A stretch of DNA of 50,605 nucleotides from Pleurocapsa sp. CCALA 161 (GCF_003003995.1 NZ_PVWF01000027.1:1-50605), one strand, 5' to 3'. Counted from the stretch's first letter, positions 37,532 to 45,687 are shown. Notes: a model not told the origin generated them from the sequence alone. Made by a program: numbers and translations.

Positions 37532-38782
37532 ATGAGTATAACCCGTCGCGTTACTTTTAGACTTTATCCTAGCAAGACTCAAAACGAGAGGCTTCATAAC
37601 TGGCGTAAATTACACAAGTTGCTTTATAACGCTTGTGTTAGCCAGAGAAGCACTGATTACAAGCAGTTTGGGAAATCGATAAACTATTTCGACCAGCAAA
37701 ACTGTTTGCCTGAGTTTAAAGAGTGTTGGATAGAGTTCAAAGAGCTTGGTAGCCATGCACTACAAGCGACGGTTAAACGTGTGGATTTTGCCTTTCAACG
37801 TTTCTTTAAGCTCAAGTTAGGCTATCCCAAGTTCAAATCTGCCAGACGATATAAAGGATGGACTTACCCTTGTAAAGCGGGGTGGAAAGCTTGTACAGAA
37901 GGCAAAAATGGTTATCTGAAGTTAACCAACCTGGGCAATATCCAGATGAGAGGTCAAGCGCGGGATTGGGGAACGCCTAAGACTTGTACTATTTTGTTTA
38001 AACAGGGTAAGTGGTATGCATCGATTACGGTTGACTGCGTACTAACTAGAACTCAGGCGGACACGGGGGCGGTAGGATTAGACTTTGGGACTCACCATGC
38101 AGTAGCATTTAGCGACGGTACGATTATTGATAACCCAAGGTTTATCAAACAATCCCAAGACAAAGTTAATCAACTAGCTAAGAAGAGTAGAAGAAAACGC
38201 GCACCCAATTATAAAAAAAGAATTCGTCCCTCTTGTCGTTGGGAAAAAGCCAACCAAGCCGTGTCTAGAATACAGTTGAAAGTAGCCAGACAAAGACAAG
38301 ACTGGCAACATAAAGTAGCTTCAGACATAGTAAGCGGTAATAGCTTCGTCGCTACTGAGCAATTAAACCTTAAAAACCTAACCAAAAAAGCAAAAAAAGG
38401 TAGTAAACGAAAGAGGCAAAAAACAGGTCTTAATCGCAACCTTTTAGACGTCGGTATAGGCAATCTAAAAAGTCTAATTAAGTACAAAGTAAATGAGGTA
38501 GGAGGTATCTATATCGAGATACCTACTCGCAAAGTTGCTCCATCTCAAACTTGCCCAGGCTGTGGATCTCGACGCAAAAAAGATTTGAGCGAAAGGATTC
38601 ATACCTGCGATTGCGGGATAAAATCTCTCGATCGAGATGTAGCAGCAGCACAAGTTATGCTTAATTACGCAAGGGGTAAGGAACTTACCTCTTCAGATGT
38701 GGAGTCGCCAAGCTCTATCTTATGCGGAAGTATGAGACAACTTGGGGCGAAGAAGCGTCAGAAACTTGTTCCAAATCTTTGA
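37532..38782 (+). CDS. tnpB: TnpB, RNA-guided nuclease of an IS200/IS605-type element
   Basis: This 416-residue protein starts with the OrfB helix-turn-helix pattern RLYPSKTQNERLHNWRKLHK. RuvC motifs follow: Asp184 in VGLDFGTHHAV, Glu276 in FVATEQLNLKNL, and Asp367/Asp369 in SLDRDVAAAQVM. A zinc finger lies between, CPGCG (341-345) and CDCG (359-362). TnpB is guided by an omega-RNA from the 3' end of its own gene and cuts DNA. No TnpA is present, so the element is a solitary tnpB that needs TnpA in trans to move. It separates clamp from loader genes without breaking either. Confidence 0.95.
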   Translation: MSITRRVTFRLYPSKTQNERLHNWRKLHKLLYNACVSQRSTDYKQFGKSINYFDQQNCLPEFKECWIEFKELGSHALQATVKRVDFAFQRFFKLKLGYPKFKSARRYKGWTYPCKAGWKACTEGKNGYLKLTNLGNIQMRGQARDWGTPKTCTILFKQGKWYASITVDCVLTRTQADTGAVGLDFGTHHAVAFSDGTIIDNPRFIKQSQDKVNQLAKKSRRKRAPNYKKRIRPSCRWEKANQAVSRIQLKVARQRQDWQHKVASDIVSGNSFVATEQLNLKNLTKKAKKGSKRKRQKTGLNRNLLDVGIGNLKSLIKYKVNEVGGIYIEIPTRKVAPSQTCPGCGSRRKKDLSERIHTCDCGIKSLDRDVAAAQVMLNYARGKELTSSDVESPSSILCGSMRQLGAKKRQKLVPNL

Positions 38783-38802
38783 TTTGGGATGAGTAGTTCA
38801 TT
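38690..38802 (+). ncRNA. Probable omega-RNA and right end of the TnpB element
   Basis: In this group the guide RNA spans the last part of tnpB and the right end of the element. GGAGTCGCCAAGCTC and ACTTGGGGCGAAG near 38700-38755 can pair in part, as in omega-RNA scaffolds. GGGATGAGTAGTTCA at 38788-38802 follows the stop codon and resembles the ends of such scaffolds, after which the guide begins. Exact ends are inferred. Confidence 0.5.
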
Positions 38803-38997
38803 TTAATAACAAAAAGAATAGGCGTTGGTAAATGCGTAATCTTTTGCTTTTCTGCCTATGAATAACAGTTATTAGAAAGCTAAGAGCTAATAGCTACGAA
38901 CAGTAACATTTTGAGCAAGGAAGCCCGCGTCGCCGAAGGGCGCAAGGGCAAGTCTTGCTGTTGTAAGTCATTACTTAAATCAGCAACGCCAAATAAT

Positions 38998-40224
38998 ATG
39001 AGTTTAGCCGTAGAATATAGACCAATTCGTTTCGATCAAATTGTGGGACAGTCAGTGGCAGTAAATATTGCTGTTGCCAGTCTCAATCAACCACAGATTC
39101 ACACTACTTATATCTTGGTTGGTTCATCTGGTTCTGGTAAAACCACTTTAGCTAGAATTATTGCCAGAGCTATAAACTGCAAACAGCGAGATGGTTTTGA
39201 ACCATGTAATCAATGTGATTCCTGTCAAGCTCACCTACGAAACCAACATTTAGATATCAATGAGATTGATGGTGCTGACCGTAACGGTGTTGATGATGTC
39301 AGAGAGATTATTGAACAGTGCAAACTTAATACTGTTGTCTCTAAATACAGAGTTTATATTATTGATGAGGCACATCAAATGAGTAAGCCTGCACAAAATG
39401 CCTTACTCAAGATCCTTGAAGAACCACCACGCAATACTATCTTCTTGTTGTGTACGACTGAAGAAGACAAGCTTTTGGAGACTATTAGATCTAGAGCTAG
39501 AATCTTGAGATTTAATACTGTCAACCGAGATTTAGTTATAGGTTATCTAAATAGTGTTGCCTATAACGAAAAGATCCCATTAACTGAGGAAGAGGCAAAC
39601 AGAATCTATGACTACAACAAAGGTTCAATTAGACAATGTTTGCAGACTTTAGGAACAATTTCCCCCCAAGTAACCGTAGCAGATCTCTGTCCCCAAATTA
39701 GTCTACATGAGATTCAAAATCTATTCCTGGCTTTGGAGATGAGGGATTATTTAGCTATCAATAGCATTGTTCAGAGGGTAATAGACCAAGGCTTTTATCC
39801 CAAACAATTGTTAATTAGCTTGGTGGATACAGCCATTAATATGATGACTATGCCCGATATCAAACCTGAGTTTATCTTTAATCTCAATCGGGTCTTAGAA
39901 GTAATTCTACCAGACGTCAATCGTTTAGGGACGAGTTCTAATGCAGTTACTAACTGTCGCTTGGCTTTATACGAAGCAGTTACAGTTTGGCAATCAAATA
40001 AAGAGAACACAGCAGAAAATCCAATAAGAGACGAGTTAATCCATAATCATCATCAAGCTACGAATACTCCTCTCCAGACTGATTTTCGACAAGTACCAAC
40101 ACCTCAACCCCAAATTCACTCCCAGGTTCAATTGCCTACACCAGTATCTCAACCAGTTCATCAACCCCTTGCCTTTCAGACTAGCCATCGAATCAGTCAG
40201 ATTGCCCAAGGAGCGTGTATCTGA
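38998..40224 (+). CDS. dnaX: DNA polymerase III gamma/tau-like clamp-loader subunit
   Basis: From the ATG at 38998 the product has 408 residues. It begins LAVEYRPIRFDQIVGQ, then the P-loop GSSGSGKTTLARI, the zinc-binding Cys set around CNQCDSC, VYIIDEAHQMSKPAQNALLK (Walker B) and LLCTTEEDKLLETIRSRA (sensor 1 and SRC-like Arg). These are diagnostic of DnaX. The tail after residue 340 is short and Gln/Pro-rich, so it resembles gamma more than long tau. The frame is open to 38911, but that part derives from a GC-rich repeat (GCCCGCGTCGCCGAAGGGCG). A delta subunit gene follows. Confidence 0.93.
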   Translation: MSLAVEYRPIRFDQIVGQSVAVNIAVASLNQPQIHTTYILVGSSGSGKTTLARIIARAINCKQRDGFEPCNQCDSCQAHLRNQHLDINEIDGADRNGVDDVREIIEQCKLNTVVSKYRVYIIDEAHQMSKPAQNALLKILEEPPRNTIFLLCTTEEDKLLETIRSRARILRFNTVNRDLVIGYLNSVAYNEKIPLTEEEANRIYDYNKGSIRQCLQTLGTISPQVTVADLCPQISLHEIQNLFLALEMRDYLAINSIVQRVIDQGFYPKQLLISLVDTAINMMTMPDIKPEFIFNLNRVLEVILPDVNRLGTSSNAVTNCRLALYEAVTVWQSNKENTAENPIRDELIHNHHQATNTPLQTDFRQVPTPQPQIHSQVQLPTPVSQPVHQPLAFQTSHRISQIAQGACI

Positions 40225-40249
40225 CTTGGATGACAACCAGCTAAAACCC

Positions 40250-40287
40250 ATGCCAGTCTTAGATATTTATCTGGGACTGGCATTTTG
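40250..40287 (+). terminator. Hairpin terminator between dnaX and holA genes
   Basis: ATGCCAGTC (40250-40258) pairs with GACTGGCAT (40275-40283), a perfect 9-bp stem, and TTTTG follows. The next gene starts 17 bp further on, so it may reduce rather than abolish read-through. Confidence 0.75.
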
Positions 40288-40303
40288 TAATTAGATTTTT
40301 ACC

Positions 40304-41194
40304 ATGATTATTTTACTTACAGGGGACGACACAACCCTGATCGAACAGAAGATTCAATATATATTGAAGAAAAACAATTTAAAGAAGTACTCCAAAACCG
40401 ATCAACTTAAAGAAGCTTATTTCAAGTGTTTAACCCAAAGTTTAATCGATTCTGTTACCGCTACGGTATTACAAGTATCACCAAAAGACTTGAAACTAAA
40501 CACTTCCTCTATTGCCAAACTACAAAAGTCTCAAAACTTACTGTTTATTGTTTGTGAGAACTTTGATGGGCGAACTAAATTAGGACAGGCATTAAAACCC
40601 TACCTACTTTCCGAGTCTACTTTACCAAGCAACTGGAACAAGAGAGAAATTAAACAAGCAATTGACTACTATGCAAAACAATTTGGCTTAAATTTGAGTT
40701 ATGAGGTTAAAGACTATCTTCTCTTAGCCCTCAACAATAACTTTCCTTTACTGCGTTCTGGTTTAGAAACTCTAGCCTTACTTTCTCTTTCCCCTTCTTT
40801 AGAATTAACTAAAGAAATAATTCCTTCCGTTCATGCTACTGCCATTGACCTTAAGGAGATGATTCTTAGGCGAAGACGGGAAGAGATTTCCACCTATGTA
40901 ACCAAACTGAAAGCCGTCACCAACGAACAGATGATCTTAGCTAGCTTGAGTACGCAGTTTACTCTCCTGATGCAAACTGCTATTGGCAGTAGTCAAAATC
41001 TCAATGATTCGGATATTGCTAAATTAGCAGAGATTAAAAATCCCAAACGACTTTATTTTCTTCGTAAGGAAGTAGCCCAAATATCTGTCGAACAGTTAAT
41101 TTGGCTCAATCAACAGATAAAAGACACCCAATTTCAGCTAAGGTATCATACCTGCGATCTTTCAGCTAGATTGATGTTGATGTGCTGTTGGTAG
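40304..41194 (+). CDS. holA: DNA polymerase III delta subunit (HolA)-like
   Basis: This 296-residue protein starts with IILLTGDDTTLIEQKI, the degenerate nucleotide-binding start of HolA. LKLNTSSIAKLQKSQNLLFIV lies in its first domain, and the second half has NNNFPLLRSGLETLALL, VHATAIDLKEMI and FTLLMQTAIG, matching the order of delta-subunit helices. HolA opens the clamp. It is slightly shorter than usual and, with the dnaX gene, supplies two loader components on this element. No delta-prime gene is in the window. Confidence 0.82.
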   Translation: MIILLTGDDTTLIEQKIQYILKKNNLKKYSKTDQLKEAYFKCLTQSLIDSVTATVLQVSPKDLKLNTSSIAKLQKSQNLLFIVCENFDGRTKLGQALKPYLLSESTLPSNWNKREIKQAIDYYAKQFGLNLSYEVKDYLLLALNNNFPLLRSGLETLALLSLSPSLELTKEIIPSVHATAIDLKEMILRRRREEISTYVTKLKAVTNEQMILASLSTQFTLLMQTAIGSSQNLNDSDIAKLAEIKNPKRLYFLRKEVAQISVEQLIWLNQQIKDTQFQLRYHTCDLSARLMLMCCW

Positions 41195-41197
41195 CCA

Positions 41198-41848
41198 TTA
41201 ACAAAATTTTGAGCGTAATTGGCAAATCTGGTATTTAGCAATAATTTCCCGATTTGCCCGAACACCAAATTTAGTTCGGATTGATTCCATATGGGTATTT
41301 AGGGTGGTTTTGGCTATATTTAGTTGTTTCATGATACTGACTAAAGATTCTCCCACTACATACAACTCAAATATTTCCAGCTCTTTAGGAGTAAGTTTGT
41401 CTAGTACCAAATCTAAATCGGCAAATAGTTTTACCAACGAGCCGAGCATAGTCATATAATTATCTAAAATGCCTTGAGAATAGTAACTTCCACCACTATC
41501 AATAGCAGTAATGGCAACTGTTAATTGTGATTCTAGTTGGGATTGAGCTACAACCCCCTGACAACCAATCGCCCAAAGCTGAGGAATAATTTCTGACGTT
41601 GGTTCTGAGGTAAAATAAATTACTTTAACTTGAGTCTTAAGTAACGATTCAATAAAATTTATCGTCTCTACAGTCGGTAGAAAATCACTGGTAACTGTAG
41701 CAATCTCAATATTATTTAAGAGTTCTGCCAAACTGTTTTTTTCTAAGTCTTTTAAAGTAATGTTTTGCAGTTGGTGGTTAGAAACAAAATTTTTGACTCC
41801 AATGACATAGAACAGGTTGTTGCTAAATAAGGCAATAGTTTTGGACAT
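41198..41848 (-). CDS. LuxR-family regulator with a receiver-like N-terminus
   Basis: From the ATG at 41848 the product has 216 residues. The last 65 form a LuxR helix-turn-helix: LTPKELEIFELYVVGESLVSIM, then NIAKTTLNTHMESIRTKFGV. The N-terminus resembles a receiver (KTIALFSNNLFYVIGV, then IATVTSDFLP, VKVIYFTSEPTS and GCQGVVAQ). The usual acidic pair near the start is absent, so phosphorylation is doubtful. The open frame reaches a TTG at 41866. A symmetrical site, TTGCCAA...TTGGCAA, lies 45-68 bp upstream. It could govern the transfer or replication genes. Confidence 0.82.
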   Translation of the reverse strand: MSKTIALFSNNLFYVIGVKNFVSNHQLQNITLKDLEKNSLAELLNNIEIATVTSDFLPTVETINFIESLLKTQVKVIYFTSEPTSEIIPQLWAIGCQGVVAQSQLESQLTVAITAIDSGGSYYSQGILDNYMTMLGSLVKLFADLDLVLDKLTPKELEIFELYVVGESLVSIMKQLNIAKTTLNTHMESIRTKFGVRANREIIAKYQICQLRSKFC

Positions 41849-41892
41849 GGATTCTAACCAAGACAACTCACATCCACCATTTTATTCAGCTA

Positions 41893-41916
41893 TTGCCAAT
41901 TTGGTAAGTTTGGCAA
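41893..41916. promoter_or_regulatory. Inverted repeat between the LuxR and methylase-like genes
   Basis: TTGCCAA (41893-41899) and TTGGCAA (41910-41916) with a 10-bp spacer form a perfect dyad in the 103-bp gap between divergent genes. It is the best operator candidate for the LuxR protein, which may control itself and the methylase-like gene. Confidence 0.6.
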
Positions 41917-41951
41917 CTTAGGAAAAGCGTAATTATATTTTTGTTTAAAAT

Positions 41952-43121
41952 ATGCGTTTTTCACTCTTCAGTTCAATTCCCAATACTTGTATTATTGCCA
42001 GGGACTATGACCAACAAGAATTAAAGACTAAATACATTCCCAACTTAAAACGAGAGTTAGAACCAGGCTGGCTCAAACCCTACCTTTTTCATATTGACAG
42101 TATGCTTTATGGTCGATGGGAATACTGGATGAGGCTACAAATTGTACCTACTGAAAAATATCATCTCTTACAAGAACCAAATCCAGATAAACGGCTAGAA
42201 AATATTCAGAATCAGATTCTGCCCCAAGAGCCAATTCCTCAAATTACCTTTGGCGAAGGCTATGTTTCCAGCCACGATAAGGGGCGAAAAATGCTCGATA
42301 TCTGTTTGGATAAAATGCTTACCCAGGGAGGCTATGTCAATATTATGACTAGAGTCGAATATTTACTAGACTGGCTGCTTTACGGCTTCGGTCATCCTCA
42401 CCCCTGGTTTAGAAAACTTCCTCCCGAACCCCATAGCTGTCAAGGATGCAGCATGGTTCTTTATCAATTATTCGATCTTTTTCCCTTGCTATATCGACCA
42501 AAGGACTACTTTGGAGTATTAATCGCTGAATCCAAGGGGAAGGGTTCTCAAAAACATACTGGCTATTTCCCTACTCCTGGTTCTGTAGCTAATATGATGG
42601 GAAAAATGCTCTTTGGCGAGCAGCTAGATACTCGACTCCAAAGAGGTTGTGAGCCTGCCATCGGGACGGGAGTAATGACTCTAGAAGCCAGCAATCAAGT
42701 CTTAAGTATGGTAGGAGTAGACATCGACAAGTTAGTTTTAAAGGCTTGTCTGGTCAATTGGTATATGTACTGCCCGTGGTTTGCCGAACCCATATTTTAT
42801 TTAGCCGAGCGCACGGATTTATTGTGGGGTAATGCCCTAGTTGCAAAAGAGCATCCTCAAGCCCCCCAATCGATTCACCAAAAGTATTGGCTAGAACAAT
42901 ATCAGGATATCTGTTCATTCGAGCTAAAAGAAAGAGATTGGCATACTGAAATACCAAAATTTGTCGATAGTCAACCTTCAAAAGTTGCAGCCCCAGAATT
43001 TTCTGCTCCCAAAGCAGACGAATCATCAAAAGGCTTCGGTCAAAATCCTAAGTTATCAAAATCTAAAAATTATCGAAGATCTAAGAGTAAGAAGAAATTT
43101 GATGACGGACTATTGGGGTAG
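41952..43121 (+). CDS. N6-adenine methylase-fold protein lacking a visible NPP(Y/F) motif
   Basis: This 389-residue protein has TGYFPTPGSVANMMGKML near 203-220, which is the start of a Type I HsdM-like domain. GCEPAIGTGVMTLEASNQVL (near 233-252) is the AdoMet loop, and GVDIDKLVLKA the acidic residue that binds AdoMet. LLWGNAL follows, where methylases have a GNTL-like step. After this the (N/D)PPY/F motif needed for adenine methylation is not found. It may be an inactive, DNA-binding or unusual methylase. The C-terminal tail is Lys/Ser-rich. The N-terminal half is unrecognised. Confidence 0.72.
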   Translation: MRFSLFSSIPNTCIIARDYDQQELKTKYIPNLKRELEPGWLKPYLFHIDSMLYGRWEYWMRLQIVPTEKYHLLQEPNPDKRLENIQNQILPQEPIPQITFGEGYVSSHDKGRKMLDICLDKMLTQGGYVNIMTRVEYLLDWLLYGFGHPHPWFRKLPPEPHSCQGCSMVLYQLFDLFPLLYRPKDYFGVLIAESKGKGSQKHTGYFPTPGSVANMMGKMLFGEQLDTRLQRGCEPAIGTGVMTLEASNQVLSMVGVDIDKLVLKACLVNWYMYCPWFAEPIFYLAERTDLLWGNALVAKEHPQAPQSIHQKYWLEQYQDICSFELKERDWHTEIPKFVDSQPSKVAAPEFSAPKADESSKGFGQNPKLSKSKNYRRSKSKKKFDDGLLG

Positions 43122-43158
43122 TTTTTTGCATTTTCATACTTCTATAGTGGCATAAGTA

Positions 43159-43305
43159 CATAATTGTATATTTGTGCCATTGTGAAATCGCATAATTATA
43201 GAAGGAACAGTTTGAACCAAGAGTGAAAATATATCACTACAAAATTGTATAATTATGTGATGACATAATTATGTATTTATATAAATGTACAATTGCATAA
43301 TTATA
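43159..43305. repeat. AT-rich repeats, possible partition site or iterons
   Basis: CATAATTAT or ATAATTATG (one copy with CATAATTGT) appears five times: 43159-43168, 43191-43200, 43249-43258, 43263-43274 and 43296-43305, in both orientations. It lies immediately downstream of the ribbon-helix-helix gene, which with parA forms a partition pair. Similar pieces (ACAAAATTATAAAG, TACAATTCTGCAACTGCATA) occur near 44650 and 47897. Confidence 0.6.
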
Positions 43306-43822
43306 TATTGGCACTATTTTGTTCTCGCTTCGTAACCCAGTCCTCTAATAGGTCGTTGATGAGAACTTGTAGATCCTGCTTCTGTTCTTGGGTGGCAAGA
43401 TGATAACGAGCTTTAGCTTTAGTTCCCCGATGGAGAAAAATAGTGGTAGTTTCATAGTTTGGATCGCTACGCAAGCTTTTCGGTCTACCTGGTCCCTTAG
43501 TTTCTTCTGAAACTTCGATTTCAACTGGTGAATGATTGATATCGGGGTTTCGATTTACAGTCAAAGTAGATTCTGTTGTCTCAACTTGAGGCAATCGCTT
43601 GCCATTCTTCCCAGCCTCGTCCTCATTTTTAAACTGAATGGATTTAGTTTCATCAGCGCGAGAAAGCGTTGCGGGGGACTCCCCCGTTGAGCTTATCGAG
43701 CAAGAAGTTTGACTAGATTCAATTTCAGTAAAATTAGAAGTAGGAGGTGATTCATCAATTTCCTCAAGAACTTTTTTTCGTTGACGACTAAGATCTGCCA
43801 AACTCAACTTATTTTTTGCCAT
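43301..43822 (-). CDS. Ribbon-helix-helix-type protein, possible ParG/CopG-like partner of ParA
   Basis: From the ATG at 43822 the product has 173 residues. A basic start (KNKLSLADLSRQRKKVLEEI) is followed by a disordered Ser/Glu-rich middle and a C-terminal part with PGRPKSLRSDPNYETTTIFLHRGTKAKARYHL. TTIFLHR is a plausible DNA-binding ribbon, and QEQKQDLQVLINDLLEDW a helix. Position after parA and next to the AT-rich repeats supports a centromere-binding role. A palindrome (43666-43692) lies in the disordered middle. The longer frame to 43936 is not supported by a ribosome site. Confidence 0.72.
   Translation of the reverse strand: MAKNKLSLADLSRQRKKVLEEIDESPPTSNFTEIESSQTSCSISSTGESPATLSRADETKSIQFKNEDEAGKNGKRLPQVETTESTLTVNRNPDINHSPVEIEVSEETKGPGRPKSLRSDPNYETTTIFLHRGTKAKARYHLATQEQKQDLQVLINDLLEDWVTKREQNSANI
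43666..43692. repeat. GC-rich palindrome in frame in the RHH gene
   Basis: GCGTTGCGGGGGA and TCCCCCGTTGAGC form an imperfect palindrome in the part that encodes STGESPATLS. It is GC-rich in a surrounding AT-rich gene, like those at 35747 and 14722. Confidence 0.6.
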
Positions 43823-43956
43823 CGTAAATTCTGTGCCTCCAATGCCTCCAATTATGTTTTTACAAATTAAATTAGTAGATCGCGAATGGTAAACGTTAAT
43901 TTTCAGAAAGATTGGGTTCTTTCGTGCTGCGTTCATACCCGAAGGGTTGGGCGTAG

Positions 43957-44580
43957 TTATTGAACATAAATCTCCCTACCTAGATTTTGATAACATTCCC
44001 AAGCTACAGTTGAATAACTATCTTCATACTGATCGACAGTTACTCCAGCCAGAGGGGATTTTTCGATCGCCGTGTACTGGTAAATTGTTGAGACAAATAC
44101 CGGGATCTCTTCTGCTTCTAAAAGTTCTCGGGCTTCTTGTTCTTTACTACTTGGTATTTTTTCGCTTCCTCCTGGTCTTTTTCTGGGTGGAGGCGTAATG
44201 GTTAATAGTGCTTTGTAATTAGTTCCGTACTCAACCAAAATATCCCTAGTTTTAAGTAACGCATCTAAGTCCAATACCCGTGGCGGGCTAGGCATAATTA
44301 AAAGATCGTACTCTTTGGCTACTGCTTTTATATCTTCTCTTTCTGGTCTGGCTTTAGTATCCGCTACGATATGTTTGGCTTTTCTAATGTGTTTTACCGA
44401 TCCCTCAACATTGCAGACTTTAAAAGGCAAATTACCCCTGTCTGCCCATCGTAAAGCAGAGGCATTTTTATCAGCATCAATAAGCAGTGTATCTCCAAAC
44501 TGTTGCATATAAGCTGCCAGGTGAATCGCAGTCGTGGTCTTACCTATGCCCCCTTTAAGCCCCAAAATACAAATATCCAT
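43957..44580 (-). CDS. parA: ParA-family partition ATPase
   Basis: This 207-residue short ParA (type Ib-like, with no N-terminal DNA-binding domain) has the deviant Walker A LKGGIGKTTTAIHLA at residues 8-22 and the A' segment LLIDADKNASALRWADR near 38-54. The third, IMPSPPRVLDLDALL, is at about 105-119. It moves plasmid copies apart with a DNA-bound partner. The partner is presumably the ribbon-helix-helix gene downstream. It overlaps neither neighbour. Confidence 0.92.
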   Translation of the reverse strand: MDICILGLKGGIGKTTTAIHLAAYMQQFGDTLLIDADKNASALRWADRGNLPFKVCNVEGSVKHIRKAKHIVADTKARPEREDIKAVAKEYDLLIMPSPPRVLDLDALLKTRDILVEYGTNYKALLTITPPPRKRPGGSEKIPSSKEQEARELLEAEEIPVFVSTIYQYTAIEKSPLAGVTVDQYEDSYSTVAWECYQNLGREIYVQ

Positions 44581-44927
44581 TACTTGCTTATGATGTTTAC
44601 ACCGCCTAACATAACACCTGTAATTCTGAAATGGTAGAGTGATAAGCTTACAAAATTATAAAGTTTTACAATTTTGTATTTTTGTAATTGCAAAATAGAT
44701 GGTTTAAGCGTTTGTATAGCAACAGAAAAATTTTGGTCGAATAACAAAAATTAATTAGACCAAAACTTGGTTAAATAATTATTAAAGCTGGTTTAGTAAT
44801 TCCAATGATTGAGTGAGATAAATTGATTCTGGAGAGGGATTTGAGCAGCTTCTAAATTAGCGATCGCAAACACGATTATTTTAAAGCTCATCTTCTTTAA
44901 AGGATCGGCTTCTTGGTAAACCACACG
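44581..44927. other. AT-rich intergenic region upstream of parA
   Basis: No gene is seen. There are AT-rich repeats near 44648-44698, related in sequence to the 43159-43305 set. TTTTGGTC (near 44732) and GACCAAAA (near 44759) form an inverted repeat about 19 bp apart. It may contain the parA promoter, and perhaps part of an origin or centromere. Confidence 0.45.
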
Positions 44928-44966
44928 GCGGCTTTTGAGTGGGAATATTCCTACTCAAAACGCGCC
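44928..44966. repeat. Palindromic element, family 2, copy 2
   Basis: The core 44933-44960 is a near-perfect palindrome around AATATT, with GGCGGC and CGCGCC flanks as at 8439-8477. It contains the stop codon and last codons of the PIN-like toxin gene, so the protein ends in residues provided by the repeat. Confidence 0.75.
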
Positions 44967-45196
44967 TTAAAAATACCAGGATGATTAGGATTGGCTTGAT
45001 GAAGAGCTTTGAAATCTCGACAATTAAGAGTCAATACTATGCGATTTTTATCGATAGCATAGCTAAAAACCGTTGAATCTGGCTGGCTCATCAAACCAGC
45101 TTCGTTAACTGTAACTAGATCATGTCCTGCTTCTCGCAGCAATCTGACTAATACTTTGTCTTGGGAGTCCTCATCAATGAGTAATCTTAGGCTCAA
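44951..45196 (-). CDS. DUF5615 PIN-like toxin
   Basis: This protein has 81 residues. LLIDEDSQDKVLVRLLREAGHDL opens with the acidic pair of the PIN fold, followed by DSTVFSYAIDKNRIVLTLNCRDF and a final HPGIFKA. This matches DUF5615 (Mut7-C-like PIN) proteins, which are likely RNases paired with DUF433 proteins. The start overlaps the antitoxin gene's end by 23 bp. The last residues are encoded within a palindromic repeat. Confidence 0.82.
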   Translation of the reverse strand: MSLRLLIDEDSQDKVLVRLLREAGHDLVTVNEAGLMSQPDSTVFSYAIDKNRIVLTLNCRDFKALHQANPNHPGIFKARFE

Positions 45197-45473
45197 GAAT
45201 GACTCCTCTCTCTTCTAAATAACGGCGTTCTGCTTTTGCTTCTTGTTCGAGCAGTTCTCGATTAGTTTCACAGTAGATGATCGCTTCTTTTACTGCTGCT
45301 ATTGGTAAATCTTTACTATCTGCTATCTCTTCTGGACTCATCTCATTAACAATCATATCCGACCATACAGTAAAAGCAGTCAGCTTTCTTCCCTTAAGAT
45401 AAAGCTGTTTACGCCATGATGAGAGACGTGGTTCTAAGAACTGCCATTGGGTTTTTGAAGTATTAATAGTCAT
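45174..45473 (-). CDS. DUF433-like antitoxin
   Basis: From the ATG at 45473 the product has 99 residues. LTAFTVWSDMIVNEMSPEEIAD and LPIAAVKEAIIYCETNRELL match the DUF433 pattern, a helix-turn-helix (SPEEIAD...LPxAAVxEAixYc). The usual partner of a DUF5615 toxin, it lies directly upstream and overlaps it by 23 bp. It probably represses its own promoter. Confidence 0.78.
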   Translation of the reverse strand: MTINTSKTQWQFLEPRLSSWRKQLYLKGRKLTAFTVWSDMIVNEMSPEEIADSKDLPIAAVKEAIIYCETNRELLEQEAKAERRYLEERGVILEPKITH

Positions 45474-45486
45474 GTTTATGCTGTGT

Positions 45487-45687
45487 TTACGCGCTATTAA
45501 GTTTTTCGGCGATCGCTTGTCGAACAAATTCTTGCCAATTATCCTTGGCTTTCAACTCTTGCTTCATGGAAGCTGGCACTCTGATTTGCAATCTTTCTCT
45601 CAAGGGTTCATCTCGATCTGTTGTAAAACTATATTTTTTTAAGTCTGGATTTCCCCCTGGACGACCGCTAGATTTTGTTCCTGGCAT
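45487..45687 (-). CDS. Small ribbon-helix-helix-like protein, 66 residues
   Basis: A basic Gly/Pro start (MPGTKSSGRPGGNPDLKKY) is followed by RERLQIRVPASMKQELK and a helix NWQEFVRQAIAEKL, a ribbon-helix-helix arrangement. It is 13 bp before the antitoxin gene, same strand, so may belong to the same operon as a regulator. It could also be a copy-number or transfer repressor. Confidence 0.65.
   Translation of the reverse strand: MPGTKSSGRPGGNPDLKKYSFTTDRDEPLRERLQIRVPASMKQELKAKDNWQEFVRQAIAEKLNSA

Noticed and set aside
43130-43320. AT-rich repeats as a CRISPR array
   Set aside because: The units are about 10 bp, irregularly spaced and in both orientations. There are no uniform repeats or spacers and no cas genes in the window.
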